DNA from: DASVHS01 sp035468985
GTDB taxonomy: Bacteria; Acidobacteriota; Thermoanaerobaculia; Gp7-AA8
Length of the DNA stretch: 64,000 bases
Assembly (NCBI GenBank): GCA_035468985.1
Contig: DATISF010000043.1
Span: 1 to 64,000, forward strand
Reading direction: 5' to 3'
The notes under the pieces: model-generated
Told to the model about the DNA's origin: nothing
Database searches by the model: none
Seen by the model: only the letters and a program-made list of their open reading frames with translations
Program-made: the position numbers and the translations under genes
Shown here: one piece after another, positions 1-8,119 of the stretch
Layout of the letters: each line of letters begins with the position of its first letter
Position numbering within the stretch: position 1 is the first letter of the stretch

Positions 1-10
1 AACCCTTCGG

Positions 11-113
11 GCTGGTGGGGATTGCAGGGCGATCTCCGCGCCGTTCGTCGTCAACGATGGCACCGCATCGCCTCCTCCTCACGGCTTGATCTCGCCCTGC
101 AAGCCCCACCAGC
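11..113. repeat. Long intergenic inverted repeat
   Basis: Two arms of about 22 bases (11-32 and 92-113) are reverse complements with one mismatch. They are separated by about 59 bases. The left arm begins GCTGGTGGGG and the right arm ends CCCCACCAGC. The element lies just downstream of the minus-strand gene that ends at 145. It could be a transcript-end hairpin or a REP-like intergenic palindrome. It has no U-tract, so it is not a classical intrinsic terminator. Bases 1-144 hold nothing else I recognise. Confidence 0.6.
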
Positions 114-144
114 GAAAGGACCGTTATTTCGGACGCACTACTTA

Positions 145-930
145 CTAGCCGCGCGGCGTACCAACACCGAACGACACATTCGGCGACTGCTGGTTCGAGA
201 CTGGCGTCGCATACGAGAGACTCGGCTGGTCGACCGTGACAACCGTGGTTCGGACCCAGGGCGGGGTCGAGTCATTCTCCACGAACTCGCACAGCCCGGG
301 CGCGAGCGACGTCTGCACGAGTGTGTTCGGCGGGACGACGACATCCGCTTTCGCCTGCGTGGCCGGAAAGCACGCCTGGTTGCGCAGCTCGACATGAGCC
401 GTCGCCGGGACGGACGCGGCGTTGTAAACGCCCACATTCACGCGCGATCTCTGAAACCCGAGGTCGGTGCCGAAGTGCACCTGCAGCTCGCCGGCGGGGA
501 CGAGATGATCGAAGACCGGGAACCCGATCTTTCCGGACGGACCCGCCGCGGGAGGAATCGCCACGCACGGCTGGTCGTAGCGAACCTCCAGCCGGCTCTC
601 GACGAAGACGCCGTCGCCGACGTCGAAATGCGCGATGTTCATGCCGGACGGCGGCATCCGTCCGATCTCCTTCGACAGGGCGACGGAGGATTTCGCGGGC
701 ACGTCGAACGACACCTGCGTGATCAGCGGCGCCACACCCTGCCCGACGAGGGAAACCTTCGCCACCGTCGTTCCGAGGTTGTGAAAAATGGTGTCGGTGT
801 ACCAGGTGTAGACGTCATTGCAGGCCACCTGCGGACCGCGGGCCTGACCGATCAGGACCCACGCGTCTTTGGCGATTGCGCTGCTGGTGATGGTGAGGAA
901 GAGAACCACGGGAACGAGGAATCGGGGCAT
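145..930 (-). CDS. Secreted protein of unknown function
   Basis: A 261-residue protein with an N-terminal signal peptide: a hydrophobic core at about residues 4-18, with likely cleavage after the SAIA stretch near residue 20. The mature part is beta-rich, with several cysteines (for example near the start and in the RNQACF and GLCEF stretches) that could form disulfides in the periplasm or outside the cell. I do not recognise a catalytic motif. It is similar in size and style to the secreted protein at 30056-30823: both are signal-bearing, about 255-260 residues, Val/Thr-rich and beta-sandwich-like. The ATG at 930 is preceded by a palindromic repeat region rather than by another gene, so it is probably transcribed alone. 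Function unknown. Confidence 0.75.
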   Translation of the reverse strand: MPRFLVPVVLFLTITSSAIAKDAWVLIGQARGPQVACNDVYTWYTDTIFHNLGTTVAKVSLVGQGVAPLITQVSFDVPAKSSVALSKEIGRMPPSGMNIAHFDVGDGVFVESRLEVRYDQPCVAIPPAAGPSGKIGFPVFDHLVPAGELQVHFGTDLGFQRSRVNVGVYNAASVPATAHVELRNQACFPATQAKADVVVPPNTLVQTSLAPGLCEFVENDSTPPWVRTTVVTVDQPSLSYATPVSNQQSPNVSFGVGTPRG

Positions 931-1000
931 GCTCCGATGACACCACGTTCCGGAGCGGCGGTCAAACCAGCGCTGGACCTCTGCGCAAGTCGTTGTTCAC

Positions 1001-1096
1001 GTCATCCTGAGCCGCGAAGAGGGCGAAGGATCTCGAAATCGCAGGCGTTCTCGCATCCTGAGATCCTTCGTCGCGCTTCGCCGCCTCAGGATGACG
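1001..1096. repeat. Dispersed palindrome, copy 1
   Basis: Inverted repeat of about 95 bases. The left arm carries TCATCCTGAGCCGCGAAG followed by GCGAAGGATCTC; the right arm carries GAGATCCTTCG, then CGCTTCGCC and CTCAGGATGA. Related copies lie at 2093-2232, 56481-56572 and 59894-59971. It fills the gap between two minus-strand genes. Intergenic palindromes of this style are widespread in Acidobacteriota and other environmental bacteria, but their function is not established. It could fold as a transcript-end hairpin. Confidence 0.75.
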
Positions 1097-1103
1097 AGGT
1101 CCC

Positions 1104-1481
1104 CTAGGACAGCATCTCCATGATCTCGGAGATCGCCTCGCGCGCCCTGGCCCGGATCTCCTCCTGCTCCCGCGTCGTGGTCAGCGTCATGACCTTCTTG
1201 TACTGCTCGATGGCGCTGCCGTAGTCCTTCAGGCAACGGTGGTAGATCTCGCCCTTGCACAGCTTCGCCTGCACGTCGGCCGGATCGACCTCGATGATCT
1301 TGTTGAGGAAGATCATGGCCGTGTCGTACTTCCCTTCCTGCATGGCCATGTTGTATCGCAGCCGGTAGAGGGAGATCAGCTCGGAGCGGCGGGGATCGAT
1401 CCAGGCGCCGGGGAGGTACATCCGAAGAGCGCTGATGAGCCGGCTCTTCGTCGCTGGACCGGAGCGTTTCACCTGCAACAT
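1104..1481 (-). CDS. Small TPR-like protein
   Basis: A 125-residue soluble protein. Residues about 33-95 read as two tetratricopeptide-like helix pairs: an N-M-A-M-Q-E-G-K-Y-D-T-A unit, then a K-I-I-E-V-D-P linker and an A-K-L-C-K-G-E-I-Y unit. It has no signal peptide or membrane segment. TPR proteins act as protein-binding scaffolds; the partner here cannot be inferred. The ATG at 1481 follows a good GGGAGGG ribosome binding site. A TTGACG-17-TAAGAT promoter lies at 1521-1549, so the gene is probably monocistronic and divergent from coaD. Confidence 0.7.
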   Translation of the reverse strand: MLQVKRSGPATKSRLISALRMYLPGAWIDPRRSELISLYRLRYNMAMQEGKYDTAMIFLNKIIEVDPADVQAKLCKGEIYHRCLKDYGSAIEQYKKVMTLTTTREQEEIRARAREAISEIMEMLS

Positions 1482-1520
1482 TTCTCACACCCTCCCGTTT
1501 GGTGTCACGCGTTTTGATAC

Positions 1521-1549
1521 ATCTTAGGGCCGCCGGATGAGATCGTCAA
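1521..1549 (-). promoter_or_regulatory. Sigma-70-type promoter of the TPR gene
   Basis: Read on the minus strand, TTGACG (1549-1544) and TAAGAT (1526-1521) are separated by 17 bases, close to the housekeeping consensus. Predicted transcription start is near 1514, giving a leader of about 33 nt that includes the GGGAGGG site of the gene starting at 1481. Confidence 0.6.
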
Positions 1550-1592
1550 GAGGTTGACTAGATCCGATCCCCGATCCTGCTACCATCTCGGC

Positions 1593-2084
1593 GTGCGCAC
1601 CGCCGTCTATCCCGGCTCCTTCGATCCGCTGACGAACGGCCATCTGGACATCATCCGCCGCAGCACGCGTCTGTTCGACCGCATGCTCGTGGCCATTCTC
1701 GAGAACGAAGGGAAGGCGCCCCTGTTCTCGGTCGCTGAGCGACTGGACCTCATCAGACGCTGCACGGCCGGCATCCCCGGAGTGGAGGTGCACTCGTTCT
1801 CGGGGCTCCTGGTCGATTTCATGAAGCACGTCGGCGCGACCGTGGTCGTCCGCGGCATCCGCGCCGTGTCCGACTACGAGTACGAGCTGCAGATGGCGCT
1901 GATGAACCGGGAACTGAGCGCGAACGTCGAGACGATCTTCATGCTCCCCGCGGTCGAATACACGTACGTCTCCTCTCGCCTGGTGAAGGAAGTCTTTCGC
2001 CTCGGCGGCGATGTGGCCAAGCTCGTGCCGCCGCTGGTGTTGGAGTCGCTGCGAGCGCGGTTGCCCGTGGCGGTGACGACGTAG
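1593..2084 (+). CDS. coaD: Phosphopantetheine adenylyltransferase
   Basis: A 163-residue protein that transfers AMP from ATP to 4'-phosphopantetheine, the penultimate step of coenzyme A synthesis, in the cytosol. It opens with the hallmark YPGSFDPLTNGH nucleotidyltransferase motif (a variant of HxGH). It also has the VVRGIRAVSDYEYE segment and the C-terminal YVSSRLVKEV motif. Length matches the family (about 160). I take the GTG at 1593 because it places the conserved TAVYPGSFDP at the N-terminus; the frame is open further upstream from a TTG at 1554 but without conserved residues. There is no clear Shine-Dalgarno before the GTG, so the message may be short-leadered. Confidence 0.95.
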   Translation: MRTAVYPGSFDPLTNGHLDIIRRSTRLFDRMLVAILENEGKAPLFSVAERLDLIRRCTAGIPGVEVHSFSGLLVDFMKHVGATVVVRGIRAVSDYEYELQMALMNRELSANVETIFMLPAVEYTYVSSRLVKEVFRLGGDVAKLVPPLVLESLRARLPVAVTT

Positions 2085-2092
2085 GCGCCTAC

Positions 2093-2232
2093 GGAAGCTC
2101 TCAACAAGTCGTTGGTCACGTCATCCTGAGCCGCGAAGACGGCGAAGGATCTCAGGATCCGAAAACGCCTGCCATTTCGAGATCCTTCGTCGCGCTTCGC
2201 CGACTCAGGATGACGACTTGTTCAGAGCTTCC
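2093..2232. repeat. Dispersed palindrome, copy 2 (longest)
   Basis: The most complete copy of the family seen at 1001. Its arms are about 60 bases long. The outer ends GGAAGCTCT and CAACAAGTCGT on the left are mirrored by ACTTGTTCAGAGCTTCC on the right, around the shared CATCCTGAG/CTCAGGATG and GAAGGATCTC/GAGATCCTTC blocks. It lies between the convergent coaD and oligopeptide permease genes. It shares about 45 bases of left-arm sequence with copy 1, starting at CAAGTCGTTG. Confidence 0.8.
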
Positions 2233-2236
2233 CTGG

Positions 2237-2312
2237 TGGCCTGTATTGGCTGGATGGGTACCACCTGGCTGGTCCCGGCGCCATCTGGTACCCATCCAGC
2301 CGATACAGGCCA
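2237..2312. repeat. 27-bp-arm inverted repeat
   Basis: Arms at 2237-2263 and 2286-2312 are reverse complements with a single mismatch (TGGCCTGTAT...GGGTACCA). The spacer is 22 bases. The element directly abuts the stop codon of the minus-strand permease gene at 2313 and sits next to the 2093-2232 palindrome. In RNA it would form a very stable hairpin able to end transcription from both convergent sides. It has no long U-tract. Confidence 0.75.
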
Positions 2313-3140
2313 CTACTCCCGCGGATCCATCACGTCCCGCAACCGATCGCCGATCACATTGAACGACGCGACGGTCAGGAAGATCGCCACGCCCGGAAAG
2401 GCCACCAGCCACCAGGCGAAGCCGACATACTCCTGCGCCACGGCGAGGATGCTCCCCCATGACGCCGTGGGCAGGGCCACGCCGAATCCGAGAAACGAGA
2501 GCGCCGATTCGGTGAGGATGGCCGAGGCGACCCCGAAGCTCGCGGAGACGACGACGGGCGCCAGCGCGTTGGGCAGCAGGTGCCGGAAGATGATCCGCCC
2601 ATCGCCTGCACCGCTCGCGCGCGCGGCCTGCGCATAGTCCAGATCCCGGATCCTCAGGAACTCGGCGCGCACGAACCGCGCCTCGGTTGTCCAGGAGGTC
2701 AGAGCCAGCGCGATCAGGATGCTGTAGAGCGACGGCTTGAACAGCGCCACGATCCCGAGAACGAGGAAGAGAAACGGGAAGCAGAGGACGACTTCGACGA
2801 GACGCGAGACGAGCCAGTCGGCGATCCCTCCGTAGTAGCCGGCCAGTGCGCCGAGAGCTGCTCCGATCAGCAGCGAGAGCGCCGTCGCGGAGTAGCCGAC
2901 GAGGAGAGAAACGCGCGATCCGTGAATCATCCGCGCCAGGACGTCGCGTCCGAGGTCGTCGGTGCCGAAGAGATGCCGGGCATTCGGCGGCTGAAGGTGC
3001 GAAGCGAGATCGACGGCGTTCGGCGCGTAGGGCGCGAGAAGCGGCGCGGCCGCCGCAATCAGCGTGAGGATGGCCACGTACGCGACTGCCGCGGTCGCGA
3101 GCGGGCTCCGGCGGAATCGCTGCCAGCCGGTTTGGGTCAT
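2313..3140 (-). CDS. Oligopeptide/dipeptide ABC transporter permease (DppC/OppC type)
   Basis: A 275-residue inner-membrane permease of the binding-protein-dependent transport family. The N-terminus has the RFRRSPLA element and a long first transmembrane helix. The LFGTDDLGRDVLARMIHGSR motif typical of DppC/OppC follows. The EAA loop (ARASGAGDGRIIFRHLLPNALAP) near residues 190-215 contacts the ATPase subunits. The start ATG at 3140 overlaps the stop of the DppB-like gene (ATGA), so the two are translationally coupled. It forms the pore with the upstream permease. No ATPase gene follows; dppD and dppF homologues lie at 24242-26365. Confidence 0.9.
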   Translation of the reverse strand: MTQTGWQRFRRSPLATAAVAYVAILTLIAAAAPLLAPYAPNAVDLASHLQPPNARHLFGTDDLGRDVLARMIHGSRVSLLVGYSATALSLLIGAALGALAGYYGGIADWLVSRLVEVVLCFPFLFLVLGIVALFKPSLYSILIALALTSWTTEARFVRAEFLRIRDLDYAQAARASGAGDGRIIFRHLLPNALAPVVVSASFGVASAILTESALSFLGFGVALPTASWGSILAVAQEYVGFAWWLVAFPGVAIFLTVASFNVIGDRLRDVMDPRE

Positions 3141-4123
3141 GCCGCGGCCCCGAGGCGGACACGTGGATCGGCCGCGGCATACAGAAGATCGGCGATCAGC
3201 GTAGCCAGCAGCGTCACCGCCGCCGTGACGACGGTCAGCGCCATGATCGTCGGATAGTCGCGAGCACGGATCGAATCGAAATACAACAATCCGATGCCGT
3301 CCCACTGGAAGATGTCTTCCACGATTACGCTGCCGGAGATCAGGTACGGGACCACCAGCCCGATCAGCGTGATGATCGGCAGCAGCGCGTTGCGAAACGC
3401 GTGATGCCACACCACCCCGCCCTCCCCCACCCCCTTCGCCCGCGCGGTGGTCACGAAATCCTGGCGGATGACCTCGCGCAGCGCGGATCGCGAAAAGCGC
3501 GCGAAGATGGCCAGTTGGCCGTACGCGAGGGTCACCACCGGCAGGATCAGATGCCGCGTGCGATCGAGAATCTGCTGCGCGGCGCCCATCTCCGAATAGC
3601 CGTCGGAGGTCACTCCGAACAGCGGCAGGATCCCGAGACGGACCGAGATCAGCTCCATCAGCAGCAGTCCCACCCAGAACGTGGGCAGCGAATACAGCAG
3701 GAAGAACGTGACGGCCGAGCCGCGGTCGAGGAGCCGGCCGGCGCGGGCCGCGCTCCACAAGCCGACAGGAACGCCGATCAGCGCTGCGATGATGAAGGCG
3801 ATGGTGTTGAGCAGGAGCGTGCGCGGAAGTTTCTCCACAACACGTGTGGTCACCGGCCGGCGGTCGACGAACGACCTCCCGAAATCGAGCGACACGACGC
3901 CGCGCAGCCAGTAGAGGTATTGGCGCGCGAGCGGCTCGTCGAGGTGATACTCGTGCCGCATCTCCGCGATGGCGGCGGTCGACATCTGTCCGGTCGCGTG
4001 TTGCCCGGCGAAGAGCAGCAGCGGATCGCCGGGAACGGCGTGGATCAGCGCGAACGTCGCGACGGTGATGCCGAGGAATGTGAGAAGCGCATAGAGGAGG
4101 CGGCGGATGACGTAAACGATCAT
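3137..4123 (-). CDS. Oligopeptide/dipeptide ABC transporter permease (DppB/OppB type)
   Basis: A 328-residue inner-membrane permease. The N-terminus IVYVIRRLLYALLTFLGIT is the characteristic first helix of DppB/OppB. It is followed by the AVPGDPLLLFAG segment and later the EAA loop (VTTARAKGVGEGGVVWHHAFRNALLP). Six helices are expected. The ATG at 4123 overlaps the stop of the substrate-binding protein gene (ATGA) and the 3' end overlaps the DppC start. The order binding protein, permease B, permease C is that of a standard peptide importer operon. Substrate not determinable; di- or oligopeptides are likely. Confidence 0.9.
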   Translation of the reverse strand: MIVYVIRRLLYALLTFLGITVATFALIHAVPGDPLLLFAGQHATGQMSTAAIAEMRHEYHLDEPLARQYLYWLRGVVSLDFGRSFVDRRPVTTRVVEKLPRTLLLNTIAFIIAALIGVPVGLWSAARAGRLLDRGSAVTFFLLYSLPTFWVGLLLMELISVRLGILPLFGVTSDGYSEMGAAQQILDRTRHLILPVVTLAYGQLAIFARFSRSALREVIRQDFVTTARAKGVGEGGVVWHHAFRNALLPIITLIGLVVPYLISGSVIVEDIFQWDGIGLLYFDSIRARDYPTIMALTVVTAAVTLLATLIADLLYAAADPRVRLGAAA

Positions 4124-5814
4124 CGCGGGGCGGCGGCTTTGGCTTTTTCCGCCGGCTGAAGCCGGTGCTCGATCACACCTGGCGGGCTGACCCACCAGTC
4201 GAGCTCACCGGGATACCAGCCGAACAGGCCGAAGCCTTTCCCGTCGCGAACGTTGTGGGCACGGCGGTTGACCGCCCACTTCACCGACGGCTGATTGACC
4301 CACGTGTAGGGCTGGTCGTCGGCCAGGATGAGCTGAAGCTGTTTGTACAGGTCCGCGCGCTTACTGACGTCGAACTCGTGCCGCGCCTGCTCCATCAATC
4401 GATCGGCCTCCGGATTGGAGTAGTAGACGAGGTTCTGACCGCGCGGCGGAATCTGCGTCGTGTGGAACAACGCAAAGGGATCGGGATCAGGGTCGAGGTC
4501 CCATGACAGGTAAGCAGCCTGGTAGTTGCCGGCGAGGATTCGCTGGATCGCCGTGGCGCCGTCGAGGACGGCCAGCTCGGCATCGATTCCCACTCCGCGC
4601 AACGCTGACTGATACAGCTGCCCGATGGTCAGCGCCTGAACGCTCCCGGCGGTGATGACGAGGTCGAACTTGAACGGCTTACCGTCCTTGTCGATGATCC
4701 CGTCTCCATTCGTGTCGAGCCATCCCAGGCCGGTGAAGACCTGCTTCGCCGCCTGCGGATCGTACGGAACGACCGTGATCTCGGGGTTGTACGCCCACTG
4801 ATCGGGCACGAAGTGGCCGTTCAGTGCGCGTGCGGTGCCGCCGTAAAGATTCTTGATGATCGAGGGCACGTCGAGACACATCGACAGGCCGCGGCGTACG
4901 CGCTTGTCGGCGAAAAGCGGATCGCGCTCGTTCCAGGCGATGTAGTTGTAGCTCAGTCCGTAGAACTGGCGGAAGTCGAGCCGCCGCTGCAACGCAGGGT
5001 TCGTGCGCTCGCGCATCCAAATATCGGAGTGGAGCATGCTCTCGTCGACGTCACCGCGCTGCACGGCGTTCCAGGCCGTGGTCTCGTTCGTGATCACCTT
5101 GAACACGATTCCGTCGACCCACGGCCGGTCGCCCCAGTAATCGCCGCGGCGCTTCAGGACGATCTCTTTCCCCGGGACACGCCTGACCAGGCGGTAGGGT
5201 CCGCTGCCGGTCGCCACCTCGTTGAAATCGTTTCGGAAGTTTCCCCGGCTGTAGACGTGCTCCGGCAGGACGAGCAGGTAGTTGAACTGGCTCAACTGCG
5301 AAGCGAGCGGCTCGCGGAATGCGATCATCACGGTGTGGTCGTCGATGGCGCGGCTCCTGGCCACCTCGACTTGCTCGAAGCCGCTGGCGATCTGCAGCGC
5401 CTCGGACGCCGGATCGATGATCTTGCGCAGCGTGAAGATGACGTCGCTCGCGCGCACCGGCGTGCCGTCCGAGAACGTGGCCTTCGGATTCAGCTTGAAC
5501 GTGTAGTCACGGCCGTCCGGCGAGACTGTCCAGGAGTCTGCAAGCCCCGGCACGACGCGCAGATCGGCGTCGTAGTTGACCAGTGGCGTGAACAGATACG
5601 TGGCCACGAGACGGTCGTAGCGCGTCGTCGCCAGAATGGGATTCATGCTGACGACGTCGACTTCCAGGCGGCGCAGCAGGGTCCCGCCGGTGCGCGGCGC
5701 GGTCTCGTCTCCGGCCGGAGGGACCGCCCTCTCCCCCTGCCGGCAGCCGCCAAGGAGTGCAATCGAGACGATTGACGCGGCCAGCCAGCGCTTCACGCCG
5801 CGATTATCCCTCAC
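4120..5814 (-). CDS. Peptide ABC transporter substrate-binding lipoprotein (SBP family 5)
   Basis: A 564-residue extracytoplasmic solute-binding protein. It has an N-terminal lipoprotein signal (hydrophobic stretch, then LLGGC, cysteine at about residue 24). The mature part has the family-5 layout: the GGTLLRRLEVDVVSMNPI opening, DSWTVSPDGRDYTFKLNP, the YWGDRPWVDGIVFKV block and the C-terminal QLQLILADDQPYTWV block. It captures peptides, or perhaps other family-5 ligands, in the periplasm for the two permeases encoded just downstream. Starts are possible at 5814 or at an in-frame GTG six codons in; both keep the lipobox. Confidence 0.9.
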   Translation of the reverse strand: MRDNRGVKRWLAASIVSIALLGGCRQGERAVPPAGDETAPRTGGTLLRRLEVDVVSMNPILATTRYDRLVATYLFTPLVNYDADLRVVPGLADSWTVSPDGRDYTFKLNPKATFSDGTPVRASDVIFTLRKIIDPASEALQIASGFEQVEVARSRAIDDHTVMIAFREPLASQLSQFNYLLVLPEHVYSRGNFRNDFNEVATGSGPYRLVRRVPGKEIVLKRRGDYWGDRPWVDGIVFKVITNETTAWNAVQRGDVDESMLHSDIWMRERTNPALQRRLDFRQFYGLSYNYIAWNERDPLFADKRVRRGLSMCLDVPSIIKNLYGGTARALNGHFVPDQWAYNPEITVVPYDPQAAKQVFTGLGWLDTNGDGIIDKDGKPFKFDLVITAGSVQALTIGQLYQSALRGVGIDAELAVLDGATAIQRILAGNYQAAYLSWDLDPDPDPFALFHTTQIPPRGQNLVYYSNPEADRLMEQARHEFDVSKRADLYKQLQLILADDQPYTWVNQPSVKWAVNRRAHNVRDGKGFGLFGWYPGELDWWVSPPGVIEHRLQPAEKAKAAAPR

Positions 5815-5818
5815 CCTG

Positions 5819-5842
5819 CCCTCTCCCGCTCGCGGGGGAGGG
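5819..5842. repeat. GC-rich hairpin between propeller gene and importer operon
   Basis: Arms CCCTCTCCCGC (5819-5829) and GCGGGGGAGGG (5832-5842) pair with one mismatch around a two-base spacer. The stop codon of the minus-strand propeller gene (5843) abuts it and the start of the binding-protein gene (5814) follows. It could act as a transcript-end hairpin between the two. It resembles the CCCTCTCCC palindromes common in intergenic DNA of GC-rich bacteria. There is no U-tract. Confidence 0.5.
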
Positions 5843-8026
5843 TCACTTCAGATTCACGGACTCCGTGGTCACGTTATAGAAGGCATCGGTCGCCCGGATG
5901 ATCACGAACTTGCCGTCGACCTCGCTCCGCGAGAGCTTGTACGTCTCGTCCGGCGAATCGGCGATTCCGTCGACCGGAATCAGACGGATCCACTTCTGCG
6001 CGTCCGCCGAGTACTCCACGCGTCCGACCGGGGACATCCTGTCGGTCACGTGGATGAGGACATCATTCCCGCGCGCGGTGACCTTGACGTCCGGCGCGGT
6101 GTTGTCGACCGTGAACTCCACACCTTCCTTCGTGTCGCTCAGCGGCAGCTCCGGATTCTCGAGCGCGTCGCTGGCCACGAGCCGCAGTTCATACGTGCCG
6201 TCGGGAAGCTGCGACGTATCGAAGTTGACCGCGTTCTCGTCGATGTTGTCGCGGAGGCGCAGCCAGCGCTCGCTCCCCTTCTGCCGGAACGCCACCGAGT
6301 AACGCAGCGAATCGTTGTTGTCGTCGTGCCCGCGCCAGACAATCGTCCGATAGCCCTTGCGGAACACTTTCTTGCCCGGGTCGGCCGTCTTCTCCCGCGG
6401 ATTGTCCAGGCTCGTGAAGATGCCGTACTCGTCCGGATTCGTCGCTTCGACGACACTCGGCGACGAGGGATAGGCCGAGGTGATGAACACGACCGCCGGA
6501 TCCTGCACGGTCACCGAGTCGATCACCGGCGCCACGTTGCGGTTCATGAATGCGATCGTGACGGTCTCCACCGAGATCTCCGGCGCAGGCTTCGGCATCG
6601 ACAGCTTCCACTGGATGTACCGCCCCGGAGGCGTATTGATGCTTCCCTCCGGCAGCGGCGAGGCGATGGTCCAGGGACTCCAGGTCGTATCAGGCGTGCG
6701 GGTGTTTCCCGTTCGGAAGGCGATCGCCAGCGTCCCGCCGTCGACATGATTGCCGTCGATGCGGTAGTGGCCGAAGCGCGAGAAGCGCTCGACGTCCTTT
6801 GCTGTCGAGCGGAACTCGGCCTTGTTCGATGCCGCGTTGTCCAGCCGGTAAACAGCGCCGCTGTTCGTGGTCGTGATCAGCGTCGCGCCGCCGTTCGAGT
6901 CGATCGACACGACCTGCTTCTCGGACACGTTCGCAACGAGCGAGATCTCTCCGTCCTTGAACTGATAGATGCGGCCCTGCGGTCCGGTGGAGAGGAGGAT
7001 CGAGCCGTTCGGACCGCCGCTGATCGCGTAGATCATCTCGCGATCGAACTTGCGCACGGTCTCGACGAAATCATCGCTGTTGATGCGATACAGCTCGCCC
7101 GCACCCGGCTGCGCGGAGCTGCCGCCGCCACTCGCCTCGTCGAACGAGAAACTCACCTCCACGGACGGATTGGCCTCGTCCTTCTTCGCTTCACCCTGCG
7201 AGGAAGTGGTCTGCTGCTGTTTCTGCTGTTGTTGCTGCTGCTGTTGCTGCTGCTGCGGCTTGGCAGGAGCGGCGACCGGCAACACGTTGCTGACCGCCGC
7301 GGCCCAACCGGTACCGTTCGGATCGACGTAGATCGACGAGATCTCGTTGAGGGCCGAGTCGTAAAGCGCGTGCGCGGAGCCGTCCGGCGCGACGGAGTAG
7401 ATACGACCCTTCCCCGATCCGCCGACGAGCACGCTGCCGCTGGGCCGCACCGCGATCGAGCGGAGATGGGTCTCCGACGAGTCGAACCACACTTTGCCTT
7501 CGCCGCTCGGCGACACGCGGAAGAGCTTCCCGTCGACTCCCGTGGCCACCGCAAGATCGTTCCCGACGAACTGCATCGCCCAGATGTAGGCCTGCTTCGG
7601 GTCGTAGAACGGCGTCGCCTTTCCGCTCTCCGGATCGACGCGATAGATCTTTCCGTTGGGCGAGCTGCCGACGTACAGCGTGCCGTCGCGATACGCGACC
7701 GCGTAGATCTCGGGCTCAGGCGCGGTGTAGATCGCCTTCATCTCCGTGCCGCGAAGCCGGTAGACCTTCCCCTCGTTCCCGGTGCCAAAGAAGTGATCGC
7801 CGTTCGGCGCGGTCACCTGCGCCAGAACGAAGGGATCGGTGAATGTGGCGATCTTGTGTGCCGTCGGTCCCGGGCGGAGCTGGCCCCGTGACGTCACCGC
7901 GAACCCATCGATCTCGCCGCCGAGAAAATCCTCGGCCGATCGGATTCGCCAGAACTGAGGAGCGACAGCAAAGAGGTTCGATGCCGCGGCGGCCGCGGCG
8001 AGAAAGATCACAAAACGACGCATCAA
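5843..8026 (-). CDS. Secreted beta-propeller protein with polyglutamine linker
   Basis: A 727-residue secreted protein: signal peptide at residues 1-20 (hydrophobic, Ala-rich). Residues about 60-250 hold propeller blades with recurring GKVYR / GKIYRVDP / GRIYSV signatures. A low-complexity linker follows with 11 consecutive glutamines at 258-268, then K and QQQ. A second set of blades (ELYRINSDD, GRIYQF, GAVYRLD) follows. The C-terminal half (about 430-727) has Ig/FN3-like sheets (the RSVAFRQKG and DGTYELRLVASDALENPE stretches, then TVDNTAPDVKVT). No catalytic residues are recognised. A binding or surface role is plausible. It stands alone between two hairpin elements. Confidence 0.8.
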   Translation of the reverse strand: MMRRFVIFLAAAAAASNLFAVAPQFWRIRSAEDFLGGEIDGFAVTSRGQLRPGPTAHKIATFTDPFVLAQVTAPNGDHFFGTGNEGKVYRLRGTEMKAIYTAPEPEIYAVAYRDGTLYVGSSPNGKIYRVDPESGKATPFYDPKQAYIWAMQFVGNDLAVATGVDGKLFRVSPSGEGKVWFDSSETHLRSIAVRPSGSVLVGGSGKGRIYSVAPDGSAHALYDSALNEISSIYVDPNGTGWAAAVSNVLPVAAPAKPQQQQQQQQQQQKQQQTTSSQGEAKKDEANPSVEVSFSFDEASGGGSSAQPGAGELYRINSDDFVETVRKFDREMIYAISGGPNGSILLSTGPQGRIYQFKDGEISLVANVSEKQVVSIDSNGGATLITTTNSGAVYRLDNAASNKAEFRSTAKDVERFSRFGHYRIDGNHVDGGTLAIAFRTGNTRTPDTTWSPWTIASPLPEGSINTPPGRYIQWKLSMPKPAPEISVETVTIAFMNRNVAPVIDSVTVQDPAVVFITSAYPSSPSVVEATNPDEYGIFTSLDNPREKTADPGKKVFRKGYRTIVWRGHDDNNDSLRYSVAFRQKGSERWLRLRDNIDENAVNFDTSQLPDGTYELRLVASDALENPELPLSDTKEGVEFTVDNTAPDVKVTARGNDVLIHVTDRMSPVGRVEYSADAQKWIRLIPVDGIADSPDETYKLSRSEVDGKFVIIRATDAFYNVTTESVNLK

Positions 8027-8041
8027 TGTTCCTGACCGAAT

Positions 8042-8112
8042 GGGGTCAGAGCTTCGATTCGCCCGACTTTCTCCGGCTTGTAGAAAATCGGGCGAATCGA
8101 AGCTCTGACCCC
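8042..8112. repeat. Perfect 25-bp inverted repeat
   Basis: Arms 8042-8066 and 8088-8112 are exact reverse complements (GGGGTCAGAGCTTCG... / ...CGAAGCTCTGACCCC) around a 21-base spacer. The element fills the gap between the S55-like gene (stop at 8120) and the propeller gene (start at 8026), both on the minus strand. Perfect arms of this length suggest a recently spread palindromic element or a strong transcript-end hairpin. No transposase is near it. Confidence 0.8.
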
Positions 8113-8119
8113 TTCCTCA

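Noticed and set aside
22..1107. 361-codon plus-strand frame at the left edge
   Set aside because: Arg-rich shadow of the secreted-protein gene at 145-930 on the minus strand; it also reads through a palindrome.
1554..1592. Upstream TTG as the coaD start
   Set aside because: Would add 13 residues (TRSDPRSCYHLG) not expected before the conserved YPGSFDP; the GTG at 1593 gives the normal family length.
7211..7255. CAG/CAA run as a frameshift or assembly error
   Set aside because: Length is a multiple of three, codons are mixed, and the reading frame continues into propeller blades on both sides.
5636..7891. 751-codon open frame on the plus strand, antisense to the propeller gene
   Set aside because: Its translation is Arg/His/Asp-rich low-complexity sequence with no domain. 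The opposite strand has a signal peptide and blade motifs. It is a GC-skew shadow.
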